NCBI GenBank assembly: GCA_964555685.1
Contig: CAZKTO010000022.1
Span: 1 to 37,612, forward strand
Length of the DNA: 37,612 nt
Origin: CAZKTO01 sp964555685
GTDB taxonomy: Bacteria; Chloroflexota; Dehalococcoidia; SHYB01
Direction: 5' to 3'
Shown piece after piece: positions 1 through 7,264 of this stretch. The notes under the pieces were generated by a model. That model ran no database searches. It was not told the DNA's origin and worked only from the letters and a program-made list of their open reading frames with translations. The first letter of the stretch is position 1. Every line of letters begins with the position of its first letter. The position numbers and the translations under genes are program-made.

Positions 1-799
1 TGACCTTCTTGAGCCGCTCCTCGAACTCGCCGCGGTACTTGGTCCCGGCCACCAGCGCGCCCATGTCGAGGGTGACCAGGCGCTTGCCGACGAGCGTCTC
101 GGGCACCTCGCTGCGGATGATGCGCTGGGCCAGCGCCTCGACGATGGCCGTCTTGCCCACGCCCGGCTCGCCGATGAGGACGGGGTTGTTCTTGGTCCGC
201 CGGCTCAGGATCTGGACGACCCGCTCGATCTCCTTGCTCCGGCCGATAACGGGGTCCAGCTTGCCCTTGCGGGCGGCGTCCGTCAGATCGATGCCCAGCT
301 GGTCGAGGACGGGCGTGCGAGTGGCGGCCCGGCCGGAGCCCTGGGACTGGGAGACGGTCTGGCTGAGGATGCGGTTGGTCTCGTTGCGGATCTTTTCGAG
401 GGTGACGCCCAAGCTCTCCAGGACGCCGGCGGCGACGCCCTCGCCCTCCCGCAGGAGGCCGATGAGCAGGTGCTCGGTGCCGATGTAGCTGTGGTTGAGG
501 CGGCGCGCCTCATCCACGGCCAGCTCGATGACCTTCTTGGCGCGGGGCGTCAGCCCGATCTCGCCGGGCGCCGCCTTGTCGCCGCGGCCGATGATGAACT
601 CGACGGCGGAGCGGACCTTGCTGAGCTCGATACCGAGGTTGGAGAGGACCTTGGCGGCCACGCCCTCCGTCTCCCGGACCAGGCCCAGGAGAATGTGCTC
701 GGTCCCGATGTAGTTGTGGTTGAAGCGCTGGGCCTCTTCCTGAGCGAGGGAGAGGACCCGCCGCGCCCGCTCCGAGAATTTCTCGAATCTGCTCGCCAT
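1..799 (-). CDS. clpC: ClpC-type ATP-dependent Clp protease ATPase subunit, N-terminal part (cut by window edge)
   Basis: AAA+ unfoldase that feeds substrates to ClpP in the cytoplasm. The first 266 residues are visible. They hold two Clp-N repeats (about residues 4-70 and 80-145, each with the NHxYIGTEHxLxGLxRExEGVAA pattern), a short linker, then the start of the first AAA+ module with Walker A GEPGVGKT (210-217) and the KYRGEFEERLKK pore-loop region at the edge. The ATG at 799 follows an AGGAG box eight bases upstream, which fixes the start. The gene runs off the left end, so the second AAA+ domain is unseen. It lies 72 bp downstream of rpsA on the same strand and is probably read through from it. 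ClpC is favoured over ClpB by the double Clp-N pattern and the short linker. Confidence 0.95.
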   Translation of the reverse strand, partial: MASRFEKFSERARRVLSLAQEEAQRFNHNYIGTEHILLGLVRETEGVAAKVLSNLGIELSKVRSAVEFIIGRGDKAAPGEIGLTPRAKKVIELAVDEARRLNHSYIGTEHLLIGLLREGEGVAAGVLESLGVTLEKIRNETNRILSQTVSQSQGSGRAATRTPVLDQLGIDLTDAARKGKLDPVIGRSKEIERVVQILSRRTKNNPVLIGEPGVGKTAIVEALAQRIIRSEVPETLVGKRLVTLDMGALVAGTKYRGEFEERLKKV

Positions 800-813
800 C
801 TCCAGCACTCCTG

Positions 814-834
814 GGGCAGGCTGGCCGCCTGCCC
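814..834. repeat. Hairpin between rpsA and clpC
   Basis: GGGCAGGC and GCCTGCCC form 8-bp perfect arms around a 5-nt loop, directly before the clpC ribosome binding site. No T-tract follows. It could set the transcript ratio or stabilise the rpsA 3' end rather than terminate fully. Confidence 0.5.
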
Positions 835-871
835 GACCTGCGCGCTTGCCTAGATCGCCCGTCGCACTCCG

Positions 872-2167
872 CTACTCCGCGTCCTTTTCCGAGGCCCAAC
901 TGTCGCCCGCGGACTCGGCCGCCGGGGCCGTGGCGCCGCCCCTGGCCGAGACGGCCTCGGCCAGTTGGGCCGCCATGCCGGCCGAGAGGGCCGGGCGCTC
1001 GACCCGGTGCTCGCCCTCGCCGCTGCTGCGGTACTGGTCCATGGCCTCCATGGCCTCCGACTCCTTGACCTGCTTCAGGCTCAGCCCGATGCGCCGGCGC
1101 TCGGGCTCCATCTTCACGATCTTGACGGTGACACGTTCGCCCTCCCGGACCACCTCCCGGGGGTGCTGCACCACGCGGTCCGCCAGCTCCGAGATGTGGA
1201 TGAGACCCTCCACCGGGCCCTGGAGCCGGGCGAAGGCGCCAAAGGCGGCCAGCTTGGTGATGGTGGCCTCCATCACCTGCCCCACCTGGTACTTGTCCGC
1301 GATGGCGCTCCAGGGCTCCTGCTGCGTCCGCTTGAGGCTCAGGGCGATGCGCTTGTTCTCCCGGTCCACCTTGATGATATAGACCTTGACCTCGTCGCCC
1401 ACCTTCACCACGTCCTCCGGCGAGCGGACGGACTCCCACGAGAGCTCCGAGATGTGAATGAGGCCATCGGCGCCGCCCAGGTCGACGAAGGCGCCGAAGG
1501 TGGTGAGCCCGCTGACGCGGCCCTGGCGCACATCGCCCTCGCGCAACTCGTCCAGCAGGCGGGCCTTCTGGGTCTGCCGGTGCTCGTGGACAGCGGCCCG
1601 CTCGGAGAAGATGGCGCGGTTCCGCCGCCGGCTGACCTCCACGACCTTGACCTTGATCTTCTTGCCCACGAGGCCCGAGAGGTCCGGCGTCTCGGTGGAG
1701 CCGGCGGGCGGCCTGGCCACGCTGGCCAGCTGAGAGAACGGCACGAAGCCCTGGACGCCCTCGACGGTCACGACGGCGCCGCCGCGGTTGTGGCCCATGA
1801 CCTCGCCATCGACAACGGTGCCCTGGTCGGCGTAGACCTGGAGCTTCTTCCACGCCAGCTCGCCCTGCGCCCGGTCGACGGAGAGGATCGCCTGGCCCTC
1901 ATCCGTCTCGGGCCGGACCACAGCGACGGTGAGCGTGTCCCCTACCTTGAGCCCGGCGGTCGTCTCGGGAGCCATGCTCCGCATCTCCCGTACCGGGACG
2001 ACGCCCTCCGTCTTTTGGCCCACGTTGACCAGGATCTGCTCCCGGTCGATTCGCATGATCACCCCGTCCACGACCTGGCCTCGCTCGAGGGAGCGATGGG
2101 TCTTGTCGGCCTCGTCAAGGAGCCGCTCCATGTTCAGGGTGTCGTCGGAGGGGGATTGGGCCACCAT
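872..2167 (-). CDS. rpsA: 30S ribosomal protein S1 (four S1 domains)
   Basis: Protein of 431 residues with four OB-fold S1 repeats at about 28-100, 114-188, 208-279 and 293-366. The last two carry the classic TFGAFV/AFGAFA...GLIHISEL signature. The C-terminal tail (about 370-431) is Ala/Glu-rich and likely disordered. The protein binds mRNA on the 30S subunit. Four repeats match the shorter S1 forms of non-proteobacterial lineages, against six in E. coli. The open frame continues upstream through the 5S gene, but the ATG at 2167 is preferred: it has an AGAAGGAAG ribosome site and sits 30 nt downstream of a strong promoter. clpC follows on the same strand. Confidence 0.95.
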   Translation of the reverse strand: MVAQSPSDDTLNMERLLDEADKTHRSLERGQVVDGVIMRIDREQILVNVGQKTEGVVPVREMRSMAPETTAGLKVGDTLTVAVVRPETDEGQAILSVDRAQGELAWKKLQVYADQGTVVDGEVMGHNRGGAVVTVEGVQGFVPFSQLASVARPPAGSTETPDLSGLVGKKIKVKVVEVSRRRNRAIFSERAAVHEHRQTQKARLLDELREGDVRQGRVSGLTTFGAFVDLGGADGLIHISELSWESVRSPEDVVKVGDEVKVYIIKVDRENKRIALSLKRTQQEPWSAIADKYQVGQVMEATITKLAAFGAFARLQGPVEGLIHISELADRVVQHPREVVREGERVTVKIVKMEPERRRIGLSLKQVKESEAMEAMDQYRSSGEGEHRVERPALSAGMAAQLAEAVSARGGATAPAAESAGDSWASEKDAE

Positions 2168-2203
2168 AGATACTGACTTCCTTCTGCCGGATGCGATGCC
2201 TTC

Positions 2204-2232
2204 ATTATAAGGATGCCCGATTCGAGTGTAAA
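2204..2232 (-). promoter_or_regulatory. Sigma70-type promoter of rpsA
   Basis: TTTACA (2232-2227), a 17-nt spacer, then a perfect TATAAT (2209-2204). Predicted start near 2197, leaving a leader of about 30 nt with the rpsA ribosome site. It lies just after the 5S terminator, so rpsA is a separate transcription unit. Confidence 0.85.
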
Positions 2233-2344
2233 GGGTGGCCCAAGGAGATGAGGGGTCTCCCGCAGGGGGCGCGGGCGAGCCCGCTGCGCCGCAACAGAGT
2301 CGCACCAGCGTTCGCCGGGCAGCGGCGGCGCGCGTCCGGCGCTC

Positions 2345-2379
2345 AAAAGCAAAGAGCTCAACCTTTCGGCTGAGCTCTT
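2345..2379 (-). terminator. Intrinsic terminator of the 5S rRNA gene
   Basis: A 12-bp stem (AAGAGCTCAGCC with GGTTGAGCTCTT, one G-T pair) closed by a GAAA tetraloop and followed by TTGCTTTT. It starts four bases after the predicted 5S 3' end. This is the clearest factor-independent terminator in the window. Confidence 0.9.
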
Positions 2380-2382
2380 CGT

Positions 2383-2507
2383 GCCCCCTGGCGATGGCAT
2401 ATTTTCCGCAGAGGGTCTCCCCTCGAGTATCGTCTGCGCTGGCGCGTTTCACTTCCGTGTTCGGGATGGGAACGGGTGGGGCCGCGCCGCCCGAATCACC
2501 AAAGGGC
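2383..2507 (-). rRNA. rrf: 5S ribosomal RNA, solitary
   Basis: The strand contains the hallmark CCCATCCCGAACACGGAAGT, then GAAACGCGCCAGCG and GGGGAGACCC. The ends were placed by helix I: GCCCTTTGGT (2507-2498) pairs with GCCAGGGGGC (2392-2383). Length is about 125 nt, slightly over the usual 115-120. No 23S or 16S sequence is next to it: the upstream neighbour is an oxidoreductase ending at 2555 and the downstream neighbour is rpsA. It has its own promoter and terminator, so it is an independent transcription unit. Exact ends may be off by a few bases. Confidence 0.93.
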
Positions 2508-2514
2508 GAGATTG

Positions 2515-2543
2515 ACTATAGCGCACCGTGGCCCAACGCGCAA
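2515..2543 (-). promoter_or_regulatory. Dedicated promoter of the solitary 5S rRNA
   Basis: TTGCGC (2543-2538), a 17-nt spacer, then TATAGT (2520-2515). Seven bases separate the -10 box from the predicted first base of 5S at 2507, which is normal -10-to-start spacing. It fits in the 47 bp between the oxidoreductase stop and the 5S gene. Confidence 0.75.
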
Positions 2544-2554
2544 GCCGCCCGCGC

Positions 2555-3625
2555 TCACTTGAAGCGCGGGAGGACGTGCCGCGCGAAGAGCTCCATAGAC
2601 CGGCGCACCTTGTCGTAGGGCAGGCCGCCGAAGGAGAAGCCAAGGAGCAGGTTCTCGACTCCCGCGTCCTTGAGGCGCTGCACGCGCTCGATGGCGCGCT
2701 CCGGGTCGCCGTAGACGTACGCCTTCCAGTAGTTCTCGTAGTCGCGGTAGCCGCGCTCCGTCCGGCCGGGCCGGAGGAAGCTCCTCCGGATGGTCTCCTG
2801 AAGCTCCGCGGGCCACCGGTCCAGGTCCTCCGGGACGTTGACGGAGTCCACGGCGGCGCTCATCCATTCGACGCCCGCCCGGGCCTCGGCGTGCGATTCG
2901 GCGGCGGTGGGGGCGACGTACGCCGTCTGCATGACGGCCACGTCCCGGAGGGCCCGCTGGACCTGCTCCTCGGACCGGCCGGCCTTGCGGGCCAGCTCCG
3001 CGTAGGTGGCCTTCATATCGGCGAAGTGCTGGCGGCCGCGATAGGCCACGTAGAACGGGACGCCCAGCCGCGCGGCGAGCCCCAGGGTCTCCGGGCTGCC
3101 CGTCGTGGCCACGTACGCCTTCGGATGCGGCTGCGTCAGCGGCCTGGGCCGGAGCGTCGTGGCCGGGATGTGGAAGTGCCGGCCCTCGAACGAAAACCGG
3201 GGCTCCGTCCACGCCTTGATAATGATCTCCATCGCCTCCTGGAAGCGCTCGTCGGCCTGGCGCTGGTCGATCCCGTAGCCGGCGAACTCGCGGGGCCCGT
3301 AGCCCTTGGCGAAGCCCACGTCCAGCCGGCCGCCGCTCAGGACGTCCACCATGGCCGCCTGCTCGGCCACGCGCAGGGGATGCAGGAGCGTGAGGACGTT
3401 CGCCGCGGTGCCCACGCGGATACGCTTGGTGCGGGCCGCCACGTGGGCGGCGACGACGAGAGGGTCCGGGACGATGCCGTAGTGATGGAAGTGGTGCTCG
3501 GCGCACCAGACGGCATCGAACCCCAGCTCCTCGGCCAGGACCATCAGCTCGACCTCGTTCCGGTAGATCTCCTGGTCGGAGAGCCACTGGGGGGCTTGAA
3601 CTAGATGAAAGACGATGAACCGCAT
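2555..3625 (-). CDS. LLM-class (luciferase-like) flavin-dependent oxidoreductase
   Basis: Protein of 356 residues of the bacterial-luciferase-like TIM-barrel family, which use FMN or F420. The N-terminus (MRFIVFHLVQAPQW), the VWCAEHHFHHYG stretch, the GTAANVLTLLHPLRVAEQAAMVDVLSGGR block and GFAKGYGPREF are typical of this family. The substrate cannot be read from sequence. The ATG at 3625 has GGGGAG five bases upstream; the frame stays open further upstream across the tRNA gene, but that part is not protein-like. It is transcribed away from tRNA-Ala and ends 12 bp before the 5S promoter. A CCCCGAC-GT-GTCGGGG palindrome lies 24 bp upstream of the start. Confidence 0.9.
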   Translation of the reverse strand: MRFIVFHLVQAPQWLSDQEIYRNEVELMVLAEELGFDAVWCAEHHFHHYGIVPDPLVVAAHVAARTKRIRVGTAANVLTLLHPLRVAEQAAMVDVLSGGRLDVGFAKGYGPREFAGYGIDQRQADERFQEAMEIIIKAWTEPRFSFEGRHFHIPATTLRPRPLTQPHPKAYVATTGSPETLGLAARLGVPFYVAYRGRQHFADMKATYAELARKAGRSEEQVQRALRDVAVMQTAYVAPTAAESHAEARAGVEWMSAAVDSVNVPEDLDRWPAELQETIRRSFLRPGRTERGYRDYENYWKAYVYGDPERAIERVQRLKDAGVENLLLGFSFGGLPYDKVRRSMELFARHVLPRFK

Positions 3626-3648
3626 CGTGCTCCCCGCGGCGATGGGCG

Positions 3649-3664
3649 CCCCGACGTGTCGGGG
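3649..3664. repeat. Dispersed palindrome CCCCGAC-GT-GTCGGGG
   Basis: Perfect 7-bp arms around GT, in the upstream region of the LLM oxidoreductase gene. One of about a dozen related copies in the window. Confidence 0.8.
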
Positions 3665-3694
3665 CCGCACTCCTGTTGGCGGGGCGTCCTTTCC

Positions 3695-3724
3695 TTGACA
3701 GTCCGGCCCATGATAGCGCAGAAT
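3695..3724 (+). promoter_or_regulatory. Candidate promoter of tRNA-Ala
   Basis: A perfect TTGACA (3695-3700), an 18-nt spacer, then CAGAAT (3719-3724, four of six consensus). The predicted start is about 75 nt before the tRNA. The -10 is weak, so this is tentative. Confidence 0.4.
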
Positions 3725-3807
3725 GGGCCGCGCGCAAAGGAAGCCCGCGCCCGCCCGTCTCCACCCGGGCCCGCCGGGGCCGCGGTGGGCGCCTCCGCCT
3801 CGATGTT

Positions 3808-3882
3808 GGGGCCGTAGCTCAGCGGTAGAGCATCTGCCTTGCATGCAGAGGGTCAGGGGTTCAAGTCCCCTCGGCTCCACCA
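3808..3882 (+). tRNA. tRNA-Ala (anticodon TGC), CCA encoded
   Basis: The acceptor stem GGGGCCG pairs with CGGCTCC (one G-T pair). GCTC...GAGC forms the D stem, CTGCC-TTGCAT-GCAG surrounds anticodon TGC, and GGTTCAAGTCC forms the T loop. The 3' ACCA is encoded. Length 75 nt. Confidence 0.97.
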
Positions 3883-3979
3883 GCCCGCAACACCCCTGTA
3901 CCAGCCTTGCACAAAGACCCCTCTCCCCTGGAGGCAGCTGGAACGCCCATACCGGCGACGGCGCCCCAAGGCCATCCTC

Positions 3980-3995
3980 CCCCGACTTGTCGGGA
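3980..3995. repeat. Dispersed palindrome, variant CCCCGAC-TT-GTCGGGA
   Basis: One end mismatch to the CCCCGAC-NN-GTCGGGG consensus. It directly abuts the candidate -35 box of the next operon. Confidence 0.65.
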
Positions 3996-4025
3996 TTGCG
4001 CGGGGCCCCTGGCCGCCCCTACACT
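3996..4025 (+). promoter_or_regulatory. Candidate promoter of the 4080-5284 gene cluster
   Basis: TTGCGC (3996-4001), an 18-nt spacer, then TACACT (4020-4025). The -35 resembles that of the 5S promoter. Predicted start about 48 nt before the GTG at 4080. Confidence 0.35.
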
Positions 4026-4079
4026 AGACTCGTGGCGCACGCCCGCGGGCCTGCGACCGCTTCCCGCCACGGAGGTCCC

Positions 4080-4259
4080 GTGAACTCCCGAGAGCGCGCC
4101 GAGCTCTCCACCATCCTCAGCGGCCTGCTCGCCCAGATCCACCGCCTGCCCGCCCGCGACGTCGCCGCCGTCATGGAGGTCGACGAGCGCCTCCGGCAGG
4201 GCAGCGTCACCGCCAGCGACCTGGCGCGCCTGCGGACCATCGCCCAGGGCGTCCCGTAA
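4080..4259 (+). CDS. Small hypothetical protein (59 aa)
   Basis: Not recognised. It starts at GTG 4080 with GGAGGT a few bases upstream (slightly short spacing). The predicted protein VNSRERAELSTILSGLLAQI... looks fully helical, with charged heptad-like spacing, no Cys and no membrane segment. It is followed after 7 bp by another unknown gene and then a methyltransferase, so the three probably form one transcript. A real gene is supported by the ribosome site and tight spacing; function is unknown. Confidence 0.55.
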   Translation: MNSRERAELSTILSGLLAQIHRLPARDVAAVMEVDERLRQGSVTASDLARLRTIAQGVP

Positions 4260-4266
4260 GCCGCTC

Positions 4267-4563
4267 ATGGAACGCATCGAAGTCCTCATTCCGCCCAGCG
4301 AGAGCTACCGCGCCACCGAGATCGTCGCCGACCTGCGGCACGCGGTGGAGACGCTCTTCTTCCCCATGAAGACCGTCGGCTACTGGGACGTGCCCACGGG
4401 CGACCATCTGTGCCCGCAGGCCAAGCTCCAGGGCCGCTGCCCCCACGCGCTCCCCACGGGCGACCCCGCGCGCGTCGACTATCTCGTGACCGTGGAGCGG
4501 AACCTGGACGCCGTCCTGGAGGTCTACTTCCCCCACGCCCGCGTCCGGCTCTTCCTCTCGTAG
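4267..4563 (+). CDS. Hypothetical protein (98 aa)
   Basis: Not recognised. The 98-residue protein begins MERIEVLIPPSESYRAT and has a central HLCPQAKLQGRCPH segment whose two Cys and two His could bind a metal or form a disulfide. Predicted structure is mixed alpha/beta with a strand-rich end (YFPHARVRLFLS). No signal peptide or membrane helix. It starts 7 bp after the upstream small gene and ends 19 bp before the methyltransferase, which suggests co-transcription. A role linked to the methyltransferase is only a guess from position. Confidence 0.6.
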   Translation: MERIEVLIPPSESYRATEIVADLRHAVETLFFPMKTVGYWDVPTGDHLCPQAKLQGRCPHALPTGDPARVDYLVTVERNLDAVLEVYFPHARVRLFLS

Positions 4564-4582
4564 ACTGCGGAGGGCCGCGGCC

Positions 4583-5284
4583 ATGCTCGACCACCACGAC
4601 TGGCAGGACCCGGACTACGTGCGCGAGTGGGTGGCGCGCTCCCGGTCGGAGGACGCGGCGCGGCTCCCGCGGTTCCGGCTCATGGCCGACCTCGTCCCCT
4701 GCCCCAGGGACGCCCCCATCGCGATCCTGGACGTGGGCGCGGGCTACGGGCCTCTCACCAGCGCCATGCTGGAGGCCTTCCCCAAGAGCCGTGTCGTCGC
4801 CCTGGACCACTCGGAGCCGATGCTGGCCTGGGCCAGGGAGCTCCTGGCGCCGCACGCGGGCCGCGTCGCCTTCGTCCGCGCCGATCTCGCGTCGCCCAAG
4901 TGGACCGGGGCCGCCGGCGGGCCGTTCGAGGTGGTGGTCTCCTCCTGGGCGCTCCACAACCTCCGGTCGGCGCCGCGAATCCGCGCCATCTTCCGCGAGG
5001 TCTATGGGCTGCTGCGGCCCGGCGGCTGCTTCCTCGACCTCGACCTGGTGGGCGCGCCCTCGCCCGAGGCGCTGCGCCGGTACGGCGAGGTCTGGGCCGC
5101 GCGCCACCACCGGGACGAGGCTCCCGCCCGGCACGGCCCCGACAAGTCGGGGATGCCCGCCAGCGCCTACTCCTTCCCCGCGTCCGTGGAGGACGAGCTC
5201 GCCTGGCTCCGCGAGGCCGGGTTCACCGGCGTCGACTGCTATTGGAAGGAGTTGGGCATGGCCCTCGTCGGAGGGTACACGTGA
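4583..5284 (+). CDS. Class I SAM-dependent methyltransferase
   Basis: Protein of 233 residues with a Rossmann-type methyltransferase core: motif I ILDVGAGYGPL (48-58), acidic residue after strand 2 in VVALDHSEPM (D75), RADL (99-102), post-motif VVVSSWALHNL (117-127), then LLRPGGCFLDLDL (143-155). These show SAM binding; the substrate is not identifiable. The ATG follows a GGAGGGCCGCGGCC leader. A dispersed palindrome is embedded in frame and encodes PDKSG (186-190), probably in a loop between the core and the C-terminal helix. Confidence 0.85.
   Translation: MLDHHDWQDPDYVREWVARSRSEDAARLPRFRLMADLVPCPRDAPIAILDVGAGYGPLTSAMLEAFPKSRVVALDHSEPMLAWARELLAPHAGRVAFVRADLASPKWTGAAGGPFEVVVSSWALHNLRSAPRIRAIFREVYGLLRPGGCFLDLDLVGAPSPEALRRYGEVWAARHHRDEAPARHGPDKSGMPASAYSFPASVEDELAWLREAGFTGVDCYWKELGMALVGGYT
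5137..5152. repeat. Dispersed palindrome CCCCGAC-AA-GTCGGGG inside methyltransferase gene
   Basis: Perfect 7-bp arms. Lies in the coding frame and is translated as PDKSG. Confidence 0.8.
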
Positions 5285-5340
5285 GCGCGCCCCAGAGCGC
5301 CGCCTCTGTGCTATGATTGGGCCCCCGAAGCGGGCCCCGC

Positions 5341-5901
5341 ATGATCACCATCGGCATCCTCACCATCAGCGACGCCGTCTCCCAGGGCAAGCGGCAGGAC
5401 GCGAGCGGCGGCAACATTCAGCGCCTCGCCGGCCGGCTGGACGCCAGCATCCAGGTGCGCGAGGTGGTCCCCGACGAGCGCGACCAGATCGCCGGGCGCC
5501 TCCGCGACTGGTCGGACCAGCGCGGCCTCGATCTCATCCTGACCACCGGCGGCACGGGCCTCGCCCCGCGGGACGTGACGCCCGAGGCCACGCGCGACGT
5601 CATCGACCGGGAGGTGCCCGGCCTCGCCGAGCTCATGCGCCTGGAGAGCGCCAAGCGCAACATCCATGCAGTCCTGAGCCGGGCCGTCGTGGGCGTCCGG
5701 GGCCGCACGCTGATCGTGAACCTGCCCGGCAGCCCGCAGGGCGTCGAGGAGATGCTGGAGCTGGTCCTGCCCGTCCTCCCTCACGCCATCGACATCATGA
5801 AGGGCGTCCAGGCCGATCACACGCCGCCCGCCCCTGAGACGGGTCCCGCCGCCAAAGGCCGCGGCCACAACCACGGCCGCCACGGGCATCGCCACCACTA
5901 G
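5341..5901 (+). CDS. MogA/MoaB family molybdopterin adenylyltransferase with His-rich tail
   Basis: Protein of 186 residues of the MoCF-binding fold that adenylates molybdopterin before molybdate insertion. Evidence: ITIGILTISDAVSQG at the start, the nucleotide/MPT-binding TTGGTGLAPRDVTPEAT (68-84), and LPGSPQGVEEML (128-139). The last 15 residues (RGHNHGRHGHRHH-type, six His) are an unusual metal-binding-like tail not needed for the fold. The ATG at 5341 is preferred; a TTG at 5317 in frame would add eight residues. Close to trmD but separated by a palindrome. Confidence 0.88.
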   Translation: MITIGILTISDAVSQGKRQDASGGNIQRLAGRLDASIQVREVVPDERDQIAGRLRDWSDQRGLDLILTTGGTGLAPRDVTPEATRDVIDREVPGLAELMRLESAKRNIHAVLSRAVVGVRGRTLIVNLPGSPQGVEEMLELVLPVLPHAIDIMKGVQADHTPPAPETGPAAKGRGHNHGRHGHRHH

Positions 5902-5912
5902 GCCCGCGGGCG

Positions 5913-5928
5913 CCCCGACAAGCCGGGG
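5913..5928. repeat. Dispersed palindrome, variant CCCCGAC-AA-GCCGGGG
   Basis: One arm mismatch (a C in place of T). Located between the MogA-like gene and trmD. Confidence 0.65.
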
Positions 5929-5941
5929 TGGGCCCGACCCC

Positions 5942-6700
5942 ATGCGCATCACCGTCCTCACGCTCTTCCCGGCCATCCTGGCCGGCTTCCTGGGCGAAAG
6001 CATCCTCAAGCGCGCCATCGAAAGCGGCCTCCTTCGCGTCGGCGTCCGCAACATCCGCGACTACGCCCAGGACCGGCACCGGGTGGCGGACGACTACTCG
6101 TACGGCGGCGGACCGGGCATGCTCATGAAGCCGGAGCCGCTCTTCGCCGCCATGGAGGCCGCCCGCGCGATTGAGGAGCCGGCCTGGGTGGTGCTCACCA
6201 CCCCCCAAGGCCGGCCCTTCACCCAGACCGTCGCCGCCGAGCTGGCCCGCAGGCCGCACCTCGTCCTCGTCTGCGGCCACTACGAGGGCGTCGACGAGCG
6301 CTTCCGGCGGCACGGCGTGGACGACGAGATCAGCATCGGCGACTACGTGCTGACGGGCGGCGAGCCGGCGGCCGCCGTCATCATCGACGCGGTGGCGCGC
6401 CTGCTGCCGGGCGTCCTGGGCGACCCATCCGCTTCCCAGACGGACTCCTTCGCCCAGGGGCTCCTCGAGTACCCCCAGTATACGCGCCCGCCCGAGTTCC
6501 GGGGATGGCGCGTGCCGCCGGTACTCCTGAGCGGCGACCACCAGGCCATCGCGCGGTGGCGGCGGCGCCAGGCCATCCTCAGAACGTTGCAACGCCGGCC
6601 CGGCCTGCTGGACGGGGCTGGCCTCTCGCCGGAGGAGATCGCCGACGCCCTCGCCGCGCAGGACGAGGATGAGCCGCCACCCCCTACCGCCGGCTCCTGA
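5942..6700 (+). CDS. trmD: tRNA (guanine-N1-)-methyltransferase
   Basis: Forms m1G37 in tRNAs, preventing +1 frameshifting. The 252-residue SPOUT protein shows MRITVLTLFP at the start, DDYSYGGGPGMLMKPEPL, VCGHYEGVDERF and the trefoil-knot SAM site GDYVLTGGEPAAAVIIDAVARLLPGVLG. PEFRGWRVPPVLLSGDH near the C-terminal domain also matches TrmD. Length is normal. The usual partners rpsP and rimM are absent upstream; a molybdopterin gene takes their place. rplS follows after 66 bp, the common trmD-rplS order. Confidence 0.97.
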   Translation: MRITVLTLFPAILAGFLGESILKRAIESGLLRVGVRNIRDYAQDRHRVADDYSYGGGPGMLMKPEPLFAAMEAARAIEEPAWVVLTTPQGRPFTQTVAAELARRPHLVLVCGHYEGVDERFRRHGVDDEISIGDYVLTGGEPAAAVIIDAVARLLPGVLGDPSASQTDSFAQGLLEYPQYTRPPEFRGWRVPPVLLSGDHQAIARWRRRQAILRTLQRRPGLLDGAGLSPEEIADALAAQDEDEPPPPTAGS

Positions 6701-6766
6701 TTTATGGTATTTTATTCGGGTCGCCTCCCGCGACCCACCCCTCGCCAGCCAGCGAGTCAAACTGCC

Positions 6767-7225
6767 ATGGACGTCCGCAACATTCAGGACCTCAAGCCGA
6801 ACCCCAAGGTCGCCTCCGTCCGGCCGGGGGACACCGTCAAGGTCAGCTCCCAGGTGAAAGAGGGCGATCGCGTCCGGAGCCAGATCTTTCAGGGCGTGGT
6901 GATTCGGGAGGGAGGCTCCGGGCCCAGCGCCTCCCTCACCGTCCGCCGCGTCTCCTACGGCGTCGGCGTCGAGCGGTCCTTCCTCGTCCACTCGCCGCTG
7001 CTGGAGTCCGTGGAGGTCCTGCGGCATGGCCGGGTCCGCCGCGCCAACCTCTCCTACCTGCGCGGCCGCTCGGCCCGCGACGCCCGCATCCGAGAGAAGG
7101 GCCGCGTCCTGGCCGCCGAGGCCGGCGCCTCGGCAGAGGCTCCCACGGCCGAGGCCGCTGAGCCCGCTCCCGCCCAGCCCGCGGCGCCGGTCGCAGAAGC
7201 CACGCCGCCCGCGAGCCAGAGCTAG
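6767..7225 (+). CDS. rplS: 50S ribosomal protein L19 with extended C-terminus
   Basis: The core (residues 1 to about 115) is L19: PGDTVKVSSQVKEGDR, IFQGVVIREGG, LTVRRVSYGVGVERSFLVHSP and RRANLSYLRGRSARDARI. The last 35 residues are an Ala/Pro/Glu-rich low-complexity tail absent from the usual 115-120-residue protein. The ATG at 6767 is chosen because family proteins start a few residues before the helix QDLKPNPK; an earlier in-frame ATG would add unrelated sequence. The AT-rich run near 6700-6720 could hold a promoter, but no convincing -35 is seen. Confidence 0.95.
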   Translation: MDVRNIQDLKPNPKVASVRPGDTVKVSSQVKEGDRVRSQIFQGVVIREGGSGPSASLTVRRVSYGVGVERSFLVHSPLLESVEVLRHGRVRRANLSYLRGRSARDARIREKGRVLAAEAGASAEAPTAEAAEPAPAQPAAPVAEATPPASQS

Positions 7226-7264
7226 ACCCCCCTCTCTCGATCATCGCCAGCGCCGGGGACGCCC

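Noticed and set aside
2168..2452. N-terminal extension of rpsA across the 5S gene
   Set aside because: It translates the rRNA and its terminator; the promoter, ribosome site and family alignment all place the start at 2167.
3626..3880. N-terminal extension of the LLM gene across tRNA-Ala
   Set aside because: The sequence is the antisense of the tRNA, and a good ribosome site lies before ATG 3625.
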